Source of the DNA: Cellvibrionaceae bacterium
GTDB lineage: Bacteria; Pseudomonadota; Gammaproteobacteria; Pseudomonadales; Cellvibrionaceae
Direction of reading: 5' to 3'
Assembly (NCBI GenBank): GCA_021151825.1
Contig: JAGKWQ010000019.1
Span: forward strand, 1 to 49,700
Length of the DNA stretch: 49,700 nucleotides
Below, in pieces: positions 1-9,343 of the stretch. The position numbers were made by a program, and so were the translations under genes. The notes below the pieces were generated by a model. It had not been told where the DNA came from, ran no database searches, and saw only the letters and a program-made list of their open reading frames with translations. Positions within the stretch are counted from its first letter, which is position 1, and every line of letters begins with the position of its first letter.

Positions 1-35
1 GGGTTAGGGTGGGGTTAAATTTCAGAGGTATAGCT

Positions 36-404
36 ATGCCCGTTTACGACTACAAATGCGCAGACCATGGTTTGTTTTACGAATTAGCCGCGATGGAAGA
101 TTCCAGTAAACCCATGGCGTGTCCGAGTTGTGCAACATTGTGCGCACGTGTGATTATGCTGGCGCCGGAATTTCTGGATATGAAAACAGAAAACCGTATG
201 GCGCACCAGCGCAATGAAGCAGCGATGAATGCGCCGGTTTTTTCGACACCGGATTATCGCGCTGAACAAAAAGCGCGGCGCGAGCATAAACATGGTAAAG
301 GTTGCGGTTGCAGTGATAAACCGATTCGCAAATCCAACCTGATGTATACCGCTGGCGGAAATAAAATGTTTCCTTCCATGCGCCCGTGGATGATTAGCCA
401 TTAA
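36..404 (+). CDS. FmdB-family zinc-ribbon protein
   Basis: The 122-residue product begins MPVYDYKC, the hallmark start of the FmdB/CxxC_CXXC regulatory-protein family. A first CxxC-type pair near residues 8 and 29-36 (PSCATLC) probably forms a zinc ribbon, and a second Cys cluster (GCGCS) lies near residue 89. The ATG at 36 is preferred over an in-frame GTG-like upstream codon at 9 because AGAGGT lies just upstream (24-29) and the family starts at this Met. In other bacteria fmdB lies beside formamidase/acetamidase genes, so the gene before the window edge may be one, but that cannot be seen here. The C-terminal half is longer and more basic than the core ribbon. The biochemical role of the family is not settled. 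Confidence 0.8.
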   Translation: MPVYDYKCADHGLFYELAAMEDSSKPMACPSCATLCARVIMLAPEFLDMKTENRMAHQRNEAAMNAPVFSTPDYRAEQKARREHKHGKGCGCSDKPIRKSNLMYTAGGNKMFPSMRPWMISH

Positions 405-405
405 T

Positions 406-444
406 TAATGTTTTGCTGCGTTTTTTGGGCGCAGCAAAACATTA
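406..444. terminator. Bidirectional terminator hairpin
   Basis: A 15-bp perfect inverted repeat (406-420 with 430-444) and a 9-base loop lie between the convergent FmdB gene and TonB-receptor gene. The loop begins with six T residues and the arms are A/T-rich at their bases, so it can terminate transcription from both sides. Confidence 0.75.
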
Positions 445-457
445 TATTGCTTGTTGA

Positions 458-3289
458 TTAAAAAAATTTACTGCTTAAGCTAACGCCGATCCAGCGTGGT
501 TCGCTCGGTGAAAAACTATTCCAGTCATACAGGCTGCCGTATTCCACATCAAACAGATTGCGCACAATCAGCGTGAAATCTACTTTATGATTGTTGGTAG
601 CAATACCAACAGCAAGATCCGTTAATCCATAACCACCTTGTTTTGCGTAGCGAGATAAAGAGGTATTGGGATTAAAACTGCTCACGTAGTTGTAATTGAT
701 ATTGCCGTGAAGTTCGTTGTCCCCGAAAACCAACTCGGTGTGTTCGAGTGAAATATTGAATGAAACTTTGGACGCTCCGGCGATTGTTTCTCCGCTAATG
801 TCATAATAGGGGGCTGCTGTTGACAGGCCACCTAACTCCGGTGGTTTTGCCGCGTATTGAAAATCTTTATAACGTGGATCGCTGTAAGCGCCGGCAAAAC
901 GCAGCGTAGTGTTATTGAATGTATAGGCCGCATCAAACTCTAGGCCTTTAGCGGTAATTTTTGGAACGTTACCCAAGCCAACAGTATAAGCCGGTTTTCC
1001 ATCATCATTAATGCGCGTTTGTTCCGCATCGTAATAATAAAGTGATTGGATGTAGTTGCTGATATCCAGATAATAGATGCTGGTGCTGAGAATTAAATTA
1101 TCGTCGAGCAAATTAGCTTTCCAGCCCAAATCATAGTTATTCGTTTTTTCTGCTTCAGTCAGCGCCGATTTTCCACCTTCTTTGGTTGCTCCTACAATTT
1201 GTGAGACGCCGGCTTTTTCCCCGTGTTGCCAGGAAAAATAAACTGTGTGGTTATCATTGATTTGAAAATTCGGGCTTATATTGGCTCCGGTTAATACATC
1301 ATCAAACGGTTCAGCGGCAGTCGTTTGATAAACACCACCGATTCGCGCCGCACGTATCGCTTTAGCTTGCGCCACCTGATTTTTTTGTAGGGCATTAAGG
1401 CTCCCATAATTGGGTACTTTAAAATATTTGAGCGCAACAGAATCAGCCAGGGCTAATTGCGCGAGTGAATTTTTTGTTGGATCTATCTCACCTTTAGTGT
1501 CGCTATCAAACCCGCCAAGTTGTACGTTGTTTACCGAAACTGGATTTAATTCGGGCGCATAACCTTGATGGGAAATATAACTGGCAGATTGCAGTTGATG
1601 CGATTTTTCATCTGATACACGTAAACCGAAATTAATGCTGGTGCGTTCAGTAGGGCTCCAATCGATATTGCCAAACCAGGCTAATTTATCGCCATCAGTT
1701 TTTGTATGTGCTGCGATATTCAATCGATCAGCGGAGTTAAGTAACAAATAGCGGCCAGCGGCATCGGTATCCAGCGCTTTGTATTGACTTACCGTTGCAT
1801 AATAAGCGCCTGCGTCTGAACCAAAGCGAGTTCCCCAGCCGGGCTGTCCGGTGCGCGCTTCCGTATGCAAATAAAAAATACCGGTCTTGTAATTGAATTT
1901 GCCGAAATCTGTTTCTATATCTGATGAGGCAATACTGAATTCTTCACTCAATTGTTTGTAATTATTCCAGGCTTGCGATGGCTCGCGCATGATGTCGAAG
2001 ATATCGCGCAGGCCAGTATTTTTACCGTGCCAGGCAAAAGTAAAATCGCGTGCAGCCGTAATTGAGTTCAAGGCGTAATTGCCCAGCTTCCAATTGAGTT
2101 CTAATGATGCACCGCCGGTATCGCGTTCTTGCGGTGGTCCATCGCTGCGCTCAACGCGATCTTTGGTTCCGTCAGGATCAAGGTAGTTGTAACTTTGGTC
2201 TTGCTTGAACCAACGTCGCTCCAACCGGCCTGCAGGTTCAAGTTCCTGCACTACGGCAATCGGTAAACCGGTTTTCGGGTCGAGGGTATCGTAGTAATCC
2301 GGTGTTGCACGCGAGAATGCGCCGAACGAAGAGGAGCCGTATTCGGCACCTTTTGGTGTGAAATCTGCACTCAAGTGCGCACTGAAATTTTCATCCGGTG
2401 TCAGCAATAATTGAATTTTTGCGGAGGTCCGGTCGCGATTATAAAGTGATTGGGTTATGTCATAGTGATTAACAAAAGGTCCATCAGCCTGTTCGCGCAA
2501 AAACGTTACGCGATAAGCTAACAAATCATCAACAACTGCACCACCAACGGCAGCGCGCGTGATTAATGTATTGCGTTGTCCCGCCGTTATCGAGGCTTGT
2601 ACTTCATCATCAAAAGTGGGTGCGCGGGTGCGAAAGGTAATGCGACCATAATTTGCTGCAAGCCCGCCCTGGGTTCCTTGCGCACCGCGGGTAACGGCAA
2701 CGGATTCAAGATCATAAAAATTAAAACTACCGGCCATATCGGTAAACGCATAACTCACACCATCAACGCTTACACCAATGCCCGGATCTTGCGGGCTGCC
2801 GCCGGGAAAACCAATTCCGCGCAGCGATAAATTCTGCCCTGTCACCAAACCGGTTTGGCCGGCAATGCGCACATTACCTAATTTTTTTAATACATCCTGA
2901 AAGCGTGTAACTTCAAATTTTTGCAGTTCATCACCCGACACGATTGAAATGGAAATCGGTGCGTCTTTGACACTGCGCAGCGGCACAATCACTTTTTTGC
3001 CGCCCACAATGACTTCTTCAATGCCCTGCGTATTGTTGCGACCAGCTGCAGTGGGATCTTGTTCTAATAATTCATCAGGATTTAATACTTCTTCAGTAGC
3101 TGCTTGTGCGCTTGAAACAGTAGTGTTGTCTGGTGAAGTAGAGCTATTTTTTCGGGTTTCTTTTTCTGTGTCAGAAGCGGCGATCGTGGAGGGCGAAAAT
3201 GTACCCGCGGTTAGTAATAGAAGACAGATAACAATTTTATTGAGTTGATTAAATAAACAGGGATAGCGTAGTGCAGACTTCAGACGCAT
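458..3289 (-). CDS. TonB-dependent outer-membrane receptor
   Basis: The 943-residue protein has an N-terminal Sec signal (hydrophobic KIVICLLLLTAGTF, cleavage near residue 38). A plug domain spans about residues 90-225; it contains the motifs SVKDAPISISIVSGDEL, LSLRGIG and VAVTRGAQGTQGG. The remainder is a beta-barrel rich in aromatic alternation and ends WIGVSLSSKFF, with the C-terminal Phe needed by the BAM machine. It imports a substrate across the outer membrane using TonB/ExbBD energy. The substrate is not evident: no neighbouring glycoside hydrolase, siderophore or vitamin gene is present. The ATG at 3289 has an AGGA site 6-9 bases upstream. Length and plug type match the large receptor families of Cellvibrio- and Sphingomonas-like bacteria. 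It appears monocistronic. Confidence 0.93.
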   Translation of the reverse strand: MRLKSALRYPCLFNQLNKIVICLLLLTAGTFSPSTIAASDTEKETRKNSSTSPDNTTVSSAQAATEEVLNPDELLEQDPTAAGRNNTQGIEEVIVGGKKVIVPLRSVKDAPISISIVSGDELQKFEVTRFQDVLKKLGNVRIAGQTGLVTGQNLSLRGIGFPGGSPQDPGIGVSVDGVSYAFTDMAGSFNFYDLESVAVTRGAQGTQGGLAANYGRITFRTRAPTFDDEVQASITAGQRNTLITRAAVGGAVVDDLLAYRVTFLREQADGPFVNHYDITQSLYNRDRTSAKIQLLLTPDENFSAHLSADFTPKGAEYGSSSFGAFSRATPDYYDTLDPKTGLPIAVVQELEPAGRLERRWFKQDQSYNYLDPDGTKDRVERSDGPPQERDTGGASLELNWKLGNYALNSITAARDFTFAWHGKNTGLRDIFDIMREPSQAWNNYKQLSEEFSIASSDIETDFGKFNYKTGIFYLHTEARTGQPGWGTRFGSDAGAYYATVSQYKALDTDAAGRYLLLNSADRLNIAAHTKTDGDKLAWFGNIDWSPTERTSINFGLRVSDEKSHQLQSASYISHQGYAPELNPVSVNNVQLGGFDSDTKGEIDPTKNSLAQLALADSVALKYFKVPNYGSLNALQKNQVAQAKAIRAARIGGVYQTTAAEPFDDVLTGANISPNFQINDNHTVYFSWQHGEKAGVSQIVGATKEGGKSALTEAEKTNNYDLGWKANLLDDNLILSTSIYYLDISNYIQSLYYYDAEQTRINDDGKPAYTVGLGNVPKITAKGLEFDAAYTFNNTTLRFAGAYSDPRYKDFQYAAKPPELGGLSTAAPYYDISGETIAGASKVSFNISLEHTELVFGDNELHGNINYNYVSSFNPNTSLSRYAKQGGYGLTDLAVGIATNNHKVDFTLIVRNLFDVEYGSLYDWNSFSPSEPRWIGVSLSSKFF

Positions 3290-3674
3290 AAATTTTCCTT
3301 TCGTTGGTGATTAAATACCCATGCCCAGGAATTGCGATAAGTATGCCAAATAAGTACGCTAATTATTTAAAATAAATTGATGCAGCTATTTATAAAACTA
3401 CTGAAATAAATATATTTCATTTAGTTTCTATAATTGTTTTTTGGTGTTGATAAGCGAAAAGTTGGTGCTGGATCTATTGCAATATTTTCATTGATATTCA
3501 GTTTGCTGGGTATTTGTGATCACTAGGGACAACATTAACTAAACAATGAATATTGCGCGAGATATGGAGGTCTAATAAAAATAAAGTAATTAAGGGAGGG
3601 CGGGTGCACTAAAACTAACATGTTTGGCTGAAGAGTAAACCTTATTGTTGAATACTCTCCAGCCAAAAATCTAA
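3290..3674. other. Intergenic region upstream of the TonB receptor
   Basis: This 385-base A/T-rich stretch should hold the promoter of the receptor gene. I do not see a convincing -35/-10 pair or operator. Its right end holds the hairpin at 3623-3667 that follows the metallo-beta-lactamase-fold gene. No coding sequence is supported. Confidence 0.5.
3623..3667 (-). terminator. Terminator-like hairpin after the MBL-fold gene
   Basis: Arms 3623-3637 and 3653-3667 pair over 15 positions with one mismatch and a 15-base loop, starting 8 bases past the stop of the minus-strand gene. The following minus-strand sequence is only moderately T-rich, so termination efficiency is uncertain. Confidence 0.6.
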
Positions 3675-4598
3675 TTACGATTTATTGTTCTTTATCTCGG
3701 CATATAACCAGCGTACAAAACGTTCCGTACTCTGCGGTGTAACACCTTCTACTTTTGCATCAAATTCTTTGGTGGGATTTAATGCAAGAACTTCTTCCAC
3801 GGTTTTCCCTTGCGCAACCAGCGGTGAAATTTTATCGCGTGCAGCCAGAATCAAATCGCGCGCGGCGATAACACCGTTGCGATCAGTAATGGGACCGTGG
3901 CCGGGAATAATTTTGGTTTTGGGACCTGCACGACCAATGGTTGCGCCGAGTCCATCCAGAATGCCGCGCAATGTGCCGCCATTGGTTAGATCAACGACCG
4001 GATAACCCGTTGAGCGGAAATAATCGCCAGTGGCCAATGCATCCTGTTTGGTAAATTGCACCAGTGTATCGCCATCGGTATGTGCAACACGAATAGGAAT
4101 TAAACGAACTTCCTCGCCATTAATATGCAGGGTAACTTGATTGTCGTAAGTAATGACTGGCAATGCTTTTGCCGGTGCAGGTTTGCCCGGTGTGCCGTCA
4201 GGTTGTGGGTTGGGGTTGGCAAGGCGTGCACGCAGTTGATCGCGGCTAAAAAGGATTGCACCTTGTTTGGCAAAATTTTCGTTGCCACCGGTATGGTCAC
4301 CATGCACATGGGTATTCACCAGGTAGCGTATCGGTTGGTTGGATATCTTTTTTAACGCTGCAACTAATTTGTCGGTTAAGGGCGCAAATTGTGAATCCAC
4401 CAGGAAGATACCATCCGGACCGGTAAGTGCACTGATGGTTCCGCCGGCGCCTTCCAGGGTATAAAAGTTTTCGCCGATTTTTGTAGTTTTGATTTCTACC
4501 GCGTTGTAATCAACTTGTTGTTGCTGGGCTTGCGTGTTGGCGATAAAAAACATGGCGGCAGTCAGGGTAAAGAGCGCACTGCGTTTAACTAATGACAT
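3675..4598 (-). CDS. Exported metallo-beta-lactamase-fold hydrolase
   Basis: A 307-residue MBL-fold protein. The start at 4598 is chosen because it is preceded by GGAG and begins a clean signal peptide (MSLVKRSALFTLTAAMFFIA, cleavage after ANTQA); a start 90 bases upstream would add a non-signal extension. Zinc-site residues are visible: HVHGDH at about 97-102, His173 in VAHTDGD, Asp192 in ATGDYF and His234 in IPGHG. The protein is therefore likely a periplasmic di-zinc hydrolase. Sequence style resembles SoxH/quinoprotein-relay and subclass-B3-like MBL proteins; true beta-lactamase activity cannot be inferred. It stands alone between two terminator-like hairpins. Confidence 0.85.
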   Translation of the reverse strand: MSLVKRSALFTLTAAMFFIANTQAQQQQVDYNAVEIKTTKIGENFYTLEGAGGTISALTGPDGIFLVDSQFAPLTDKLVAALKKISNQPIRYLVNTHVHGDHTGGNENFAKQGAILFSRDQLRARLANPNPQPDGTPGKPAPAKALPVITYDNQVTLHINGEEVRLIPIRVAHTDGDTLVQFTKQDALATGDYFRSTGYPVVDLTNGGTLRGILDGLGATIGRAGPKTKIIPGHGPITDRNGVIAARDLILAARDKISPLVAQGKTVEEVLALNPTKEFDAKVEGVTPQSTERFVRWLYAEIKNNKS

Positions 4599-4674
4599 GG
4601 ATAAGCTCCGTTTTCTCAATGGATGGAAAAGTATTCGAGGGTTAACGTGAATTCTTGTTTGCTTTTTTAACGTT

Positions 4675-4702
4675 AAAAAAAATCCCACGACCTTGTGGGA
4701 TT
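4675..4702 (-). terminator. Hairpin with U-run in the MBL-gene leader
   Basis: Arms AATCCCAC (4681-4688) and GTGGGATT (4695-4702) enclose a 6-base loop. On the minus strand the stem is followed by a run of T (complement of the A run 4675-4680). It lies about 80 bases upstream of the MBL-fold gene start, so it is either an attenuator in that leader or the terminator of a short upstream transcript. Confidence 0.6.
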
Positions 4703-4901
4703 TCGATGCATGACGTTAGTGAGTACAATACTTTGCTTCTTTGTACGTTTTGATTATGGCAGTGATAATTATCGCAAATCAATTGATTACTTAGATTTTT
4801 ATAGGCAGTAATAATTTCATGTAGTTATATGCTGCATTAAAATTTTTTTTGCGATAAATAAAAATAAGATTTTCGTTGATGTAAGCTTTTCTGGGGCTAA
4901 T

Positions 4902-4939
4902 AAAAAAGCCGCCCGGAATGATACTTGTGCGGGCGGCTT
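4902..4939 (-). terminator. Rho-independent terminator of the DUF1553-DUF1501 operon
   Basis: A 10-bp GC-rich stem (AAGCCGCCCG 4906-4915 with its complement 4930-4939), a 14-base loop and a T run on the minus strand (complement of A 4902-4907). It lies about 107 bases beyond the DUF1501 stop. The rest of 4599-5045 holds no supported gene. Confidence 0.8.
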
Positions 4940-5045
4940 GGAGGAAATTTTCCTTTTGATGGGGATCCATTTTTTTGCCAGACATTCCTTTGTCTGACAC
5001 CGGTGTTTTGCTATGAAAAAAAACTTTGCAATAAAAATTGATGTG

Positions 5046-6488
5046 TTAAGCCAGCAATTCTTTTACGACTTTGCCGTACACTACGGTTGGCCGCTCGGAG
5101 CGACCATTTTGCAGGAAGGTTGTTTTCAAGTGATTCAAACCGAGCAAATGTAATACGGTTGCGTGCAAATCATAGGTGTCTACAACATTTTCACCCACTG
5201 CACGCAAACCTACTTCATCCGTTTCACCGTAAGTAAAGCCTGCCTTCACGCCGCCACCGGCCAGCCATTGGGTATAACCCCATGGGTTGTGATCGCGGCC
5301 GTTACCACTTTGGCCATAAGATGTACGGCCAAATTCTGAAGTCCATACGATTAAGGTTGAATCCAGTAGCCCGCGCGATTTCAAATCTTCCAACAAACCG
5401 GCGATGGGTTTATCGACGGCGCGTGCATGTTTACCGTGGTTTTCGTCGAGACTGTTGTGTGCATCCCAGTTACGATTTTCACCGCGAATTTCCTGCTCAC
5501 CGGAAATTACCTGAATGAAACGCACACCGCGCTCAACCAAACGACGTGCACGTAACAGATTGGTGCCGTAACCTTTACTGACTTCGTCATTGAGGCCGTA
5601 CAGTTCTTTGGTGGCATCGGTTTCTTTGCTGATATCTACCGCTTCCGGTGCAGCCACTTCAATGCGCGCTGCCAACTCATAAGAGCGATTGCGCGCTTGC
5701 AATTCGGTGTCATGCGCGTAATCCGCATAACCATGCTTATTGAGTTTATTTAACAAGCTAAGGCTATTGTTTTGTTGCTCTGCTGAAAAATTTTCCGGGC
5801 GCTCCAAATGCAGGATGGGGGAGTCGCCGGGGCGGAACGGCGTGCCTTGGTAAACTGCAGGCAAAAATCCTGAGGTCCAGTTAGCACTGCCGCCGCGCGG
5901 TTCTTTAAGATCATTGTAGAGCGCCACGTAGGATGGCAAATCAGGATTGGCCGAACCCAATGCGTAATTGATCCATGCCCCTAGGGTTGGGCGACCCGGA
6001 TTGAGTGAGCCGGTGTTTAATTTAAGAATTGAAATATCGTGCGTTGCGCCTACCGTCACGCTGGATTTAATAAACGCGAGTTTATCGGCGTGATTGGCGA
6101 GGTTAGGTAATAAATCAGAAAACCATGCACCGCTCTCACCATGTTGTTTCCAGGTGCGGTTGGATGCATACAGTTTTCCCGTGCCGCCGCGAATGGCAAC
6201 GTTCAGTCCTTTTAAAAATGAAGGTGCAATTTCCTGGCCTGCGCGTTTGATCAATTCAGGTTTGTAATCATATAGATCCAGCGTGGATGGCGCGCCGTTT
6301 TGATGGAGCCAGATGACCGATTTTACTTTCGCAGCAAAATGCGGGTTTTTAGGCGCGAGTGGATCAGCCAATTCAGCGGCTAATACGGGCGTTGCAAAAA
6401 GGCCGCCACCGGGCAACACACTGGTCAATGCCAAACCACCAAGACCATAGCCCGTTTTTAATAAAAAATTGCGACGTGAATTACTCAT
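5046..6488 (-). CDS. DUF1501 family protein, Tat-exported
   Basis: This 480-residue protein belongs to the DUF1501 family, an alkaline-phosphatase/sulfatase-superfamily-like group of unknown function. The N-terminus has a textbook twin-arginine signal (SRRNFLLK, then a glycine/leucine hydrophobic stretch and AxA-type cleavage near residue 37), so it is exported folded. Conserved family stretches include WLHQNGAPSTLDLYDYKP near residue 60, RFIQVISGEQ near 320 and WTSEFGRT near 380. The ATG at 6488 is preceded by AAGGAA. It lies 39 bases downstream of the DUF1549/DUF1553 gene in what must be one transcript. The two families co-occur widely in Planctomycetes, Verrucomicrobia and some Gammaproteobacteria. 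Substrate and reaction are unknown. Confidence 0.9.
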   Translation of the reverse strand: MSNSRRNFLLKTGYGLGGLALTSVLPGGGLFATPVLAAELADPLAPKNPHFAAKVKSVIWLHQNGAPSTLDLYDYKPELIKRAGQEIAPSFLKGLNVAIRGGTGKLYASNRTWKQHGESGAWFSDLLPNLANHADKLAFIKSSVTVGATHDISILKLNTGSLNPGRPTLGAWINYALGSANPDLPSYVALYNDLKEPRGGSANWTSGFLPAVYQGTPFRPGDSPILHLERPENFSAEQQNNSLSLLNKLNKHGYADYAHDTELQARNRSYELAARIEVAAPEAVDISKETDATKELYGLNDEVSKGYGTNLLRARRLVERGVRFIQVISGEQEIRGENRNWDAHNSLDENHGKHARAVDKPIAGLLEDLKSRGLLDSTLIVWTSEFGRTSYGQSGNGRDHNPWGYTQWLAGGGVKAGFTYGETDEVGLRAVGENVVDTYDLHATVLHLLGLNHLKTTFLQNGRSERPTVVYGKVVKELLA

Positions 6489-6527
6489 AATATGTTCCTT
6501 TTAAAATCGATTAAATAAAAATTAGAA

Positions 6528-8873
6528 TTAAAGCCGATAAGCAAATTCATTGGAGTTTGCTACGGTGTGAACCAAATCAACCAGCGCCGCTGCCCGGATA
6601 GGATCGACGTTGTTCACATCTTTCAAGCCCGTGGGTTGGTTAATCGCCAGCTTTCCGGAAATTGCTTTTTCACGAATAATTTTTTCCTGATCGTTTAGAT
6701 AAGCTTGCAATAATTTTCGTTCTGCTTTGTCGGGTTTGCGTGCAAACAATATTTGGTAGAGACGATCAAGCTGGGCTTTTTCATTTTTTCCGCCTTCAGA
6801 AATGACACGGCCCGTCAGCGCTTGCGATAAACCAAACACAATATCGCTGTGATAAAGCGTGAGTGCTTGCAAGGGTGTGGTGGTGACATCACGCTTGCTA
6901 TGCACTTCCTGGGTTCCGGCCAGATCAAACGTTTGCAGCAATGGATAGGGCACGCTGCGGCGGTTGAAAATGTAAAGGCTGCGACGATAGAAATCGCTGC
7001 TATCAGCGGAGGTTTTCCAGAATGGTTGGCCATCGGTGTTGGAATTACCGGTTACCAGATTGGAGGGAATCGGCGGGAATACACCGGGACCACCTTGCTT
7101 ATCATTTAATTTGCCTGATGCAACGAGCAATGAATCGCGAATTTGTTCGGCTTCAAGGCGTTTGCGTGGGAACAGCGCGAGCAATTTATTATCCGGATCA
7201 AGCTTGCGTACATTTTCATCGCGCTCGGCAGAGGATTGGCGATACACACTGGATAACAAAATCTGGCGATGTAATTGTTTTACGCTCCAGCCTTCTTTAA
7301 CAAAGTTGGTGGCGAGGTAATCGAGTAATTCCGGATGTGTGGGTTTACCACCGGCACGACCAAAATCACTGACGGTATCCACAATACCGCGCGCAAAATA
7401 TTGTTCCCAAATGCGGTTAACGAAAACGCGAGCTGTCAGTGGATTTTTTTCGCTAACAATCCAGTTGGCGAGCGCCGTGCGCCGACCTGATGAAGTGGCC
7501 GTCGGAACTATAATCGGTTTTTCGCTGGTAATACTTTCCGGAAATGCCGGTTGCACTTCTTCTAATGGTCGCTCCTGGATTCCACCAAAATAAACAAATG
7601 TCGCTGGTGCATCGGCATGCCCCAGCTCTGTTGCGGCAGAAAGGTAGAGCGAGCCTTGTGGTTTGAGCCTTGTTGCTATTTCGCGACCTTGTTTGCGCAG
7701 CTTTTCATATTGCTTCCACAGCTCTACGTGTTTTGGATTGTAATCCGGTGCGGTTTTATCCGTGGAGGTATCCTGCAAATAACCGGCGAGGCGATCATCA
7801 TCAACATAGGGACCGTAATAATTATTGATCCAGCGATCATGGGCATTCCATTCGCTTTGCGGTTTGTTCAGTGATACCAGCGTATCGTTATCATAACGCT
7901 CCTTCAGATATTTACCGGCTACTTCGCGCACGGGATCAATCAATGCTTTTTTCGCAGCGTTGATTGGCGCTATCTCTGCTTCGTATTTTGCAGCGGCTTC
8001 TTTGTACGCAACTTCCTGTACACCGATTGCCGCGGGAATATCATCGCGCACACTGGTATTGGAGAAAAATGCTTGCAACGCAAAATAATCTTTTTGTGAA
8101 ATTTTATCGAGTTTATGATTGTGGCAGCGGGCGCACTCAACAGTCTGGCCTAAAAAAACTTTACCAACCGTGTCGGTAATGTCCGTAGTATGTTGATATT
8201 TTTTCTGTACCAGATTGCGGCCATTCGGGTTATCAGGAAAACTGCGCAAAAAACCGGTTGCAATTAACGCTTCCTGGCGATCGGGCCACAATTCATCACC
8301 GGCCAGTTGCTCCCGGATAAATTGATTGAACGGTTTGTCCTGGTTAAATGCGTCAACAACATAATCGCGATAACGCCAGAGATTTGGCCGCGTTTCATCA
8401 TTATCAAAACCGCCGCTATCCGCATAGCGCGCCAAATCCAGCCAGCGGCGTGCCTGGCGTTCGCCGTAATGTGGTGATGCGAGTAATCGATCAATCAGTT
8501 TTTCATAGGCTTGCGGTGAGCGATCAGATTCAAATGCTTTAACTTCTTCCGGCGTTGGAATGACACCCCAGGCATCTAATGTGGCGCGACGGATAAATGT
8601 GCCGCGATCAGTATCCGCTGACGGTTTGATTTTTTTATCTTCCAGTTTGGCGAGAATAAATGCGTCTATCGACGTGCGTACCCAGGATGAATGCACTGGT
8701 GTGGGAACTTCACTATTTTTTACCGGCTGCCAGGACCAGGGTAAACGCGATTTTTGCTTTTCAGTTAACACGGGAACATTCGCATGTATTGAGTCAGCGG
8801 GCGGCTTGCCAGTCTGCGCTATTGCAGCAGATGTCAGGCTAAAAAGCGCGATGAAAATGACCGTTCTTTTCAC
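6528..8873 (-). CDS. DUF1549/DUF1553 protein with CXXCH motif
   Basis: A 781-residue exported protein with a Sec signal (MKRTVIFIALFSLTSAAIAQ). DUF1549 (PSCyt2) covers about residues 63-275 and includes SPHYGERQARRWLDLARYAD. DUF1553 (PSD1) covers about 465-760 with NPLTARVFVNRIWEQYFARG. A CARCH motif at residues 247-251 is a possible c-type heme site. The separate N-terminal cytochrome domain (PSCyt1) found in many planctomycete relatives is absent. The start is a GTG at 8873 with an AGGAG-type site 7-8 bases upstream. It is the first gene of a two-gene operon with the DUF1501 protein, and the pair probably acts in the periplasm. Function is unknown; electron transfer linked to sugar or polymer breakdown is speculation. 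Confidence 0.9.
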   Translation of the reverse strand: MKRTVIFIALFSLTSAAIAQTGKPPADSIHANVPVLTEKQKSRLPWSWQPVKNSEVPTPVHSSWVRTSIDAFILAKLEDKKIKPSADTDRGTFIRRATLDAWGVIPTPEEVKAFESDRSPQAYEKLIDRLLASPHYGERQARRWLDLARYADSGGFDNDETRPNLWRYRDYVVDAFNQDKPFNQFIREQLAGDELWPDRQEALIATGFLRSFPDNPNGRNLVQKKYQHTTDITDTVGKVFLGQTVECARCHNHKLDKISQKDYFALQAFFSNTSVRDDIPAAIGVQEVAYKEAAAKYEAEIAPINAAKKALIDPVREVAGKYLKERYDNDTLVSLNKPQSEWNAHDRWINNYYGPYVDDDRLAGYLQDTSTDKTAPDYNPKHVELWKQYEKLRKQGREIATRLKPQGSLYLSAATELGHADAPATFVYFGGIQERPLEEVQPAFPESITSEKPIIVPTATSSGRRTALANWIVSEKNPLTARVFVNRIWEQYFARGIVDTVSDFGRAGGKPTHPELLDYLATNFVKEGWSVKQLHRQILLSSVYRQSSAERDENVRKLDPDNKLLALFPRKRLEAEQIRDSLLVASGKLNDKQGGPGVFPPIPSNLVTGNSNTDGQPFWKTSADSSDFYRRSLYIFNRRSVPYPLLQTFDLAGTQEVHSKRDVTTTPLQALTLYHSDIVFGLSQALTGRVISEGGKNEKAQLDRLYQILFARKPDKAERKLLQAYLNDQEKIIREKAISGKLAINQPTGLKDVNNVDPIRAAALVDLVHTVANSNEFAYRL

Positions 8874-9343
8874 TCTTGCCTCTCCTTTCTTTATATTCAG
8901 ATGATAAGAATCGTTTATGTGGATACTAAAAATTATCGAGCAGGAATTAATAACGAGAACTGATCCTGCCGTTGAGGGAGGGGCGTTTGCAGTAACTGTG
9001 CCAGCGGATTTTTAGTTATTTTTGCAGCAGTGTTTTGTTGGGTTTTACAAAATGGCGCTATTGGTATTGCAACAAAAAATAGTTTTTACGCCAAACTATA
9101 AAAAATTTGAGTTGTTATAAACATTTAAAAAAAGAAGAGTGATTTCTTTTGCACTGTTGCGTAATCAGAACCGTCACCAGCTTATTGCCCCTAAGCGAAC
9201 ACACTGTTGGGTGAGTGTTTTCGTTGGTGCAAATCGTTTGGTTGTGCAGGTGAGTTTTGTGCACCTGTGGCCATCTATGCTAACCACAGGCGAAAACTGA
9301 ATGTTTTGAAAGTGAATGTAGGGCGATATTCAGACGTGTTTAA
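8874..9343. other. Intergenic region, promoter side of the DUF1553 operon
   Basis: This 470-base region between two minus-strand genes must hold the promoter of the DUF1553-DUF1501 operon and the 3' end of the esterase transcript. I see short inverted repeats (ATAGTTT at 9079-9085 with AAACTAT at 9093-9099; CAGGTG at 9247-9252 with CACCTG at 9262-9267) but no convincing terminator or promoter. No coding sequence is supported. Confidence 0.45.

Noticed and set aside
4791..5000. Small minus-strand open frame between the MBL-fold and DUF1501 genes
   Set aside because: It spans the strong terminator hairpin at 4902-4939 and has no ribosome site or similarity.
9162..9300. Short inverted repeats before the DUF1553 operon, considered as an attachment site or terminator
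   Set aside because: Stems of 5-6 bp with no T run and no integrase or duplicated partner sequence nearby.
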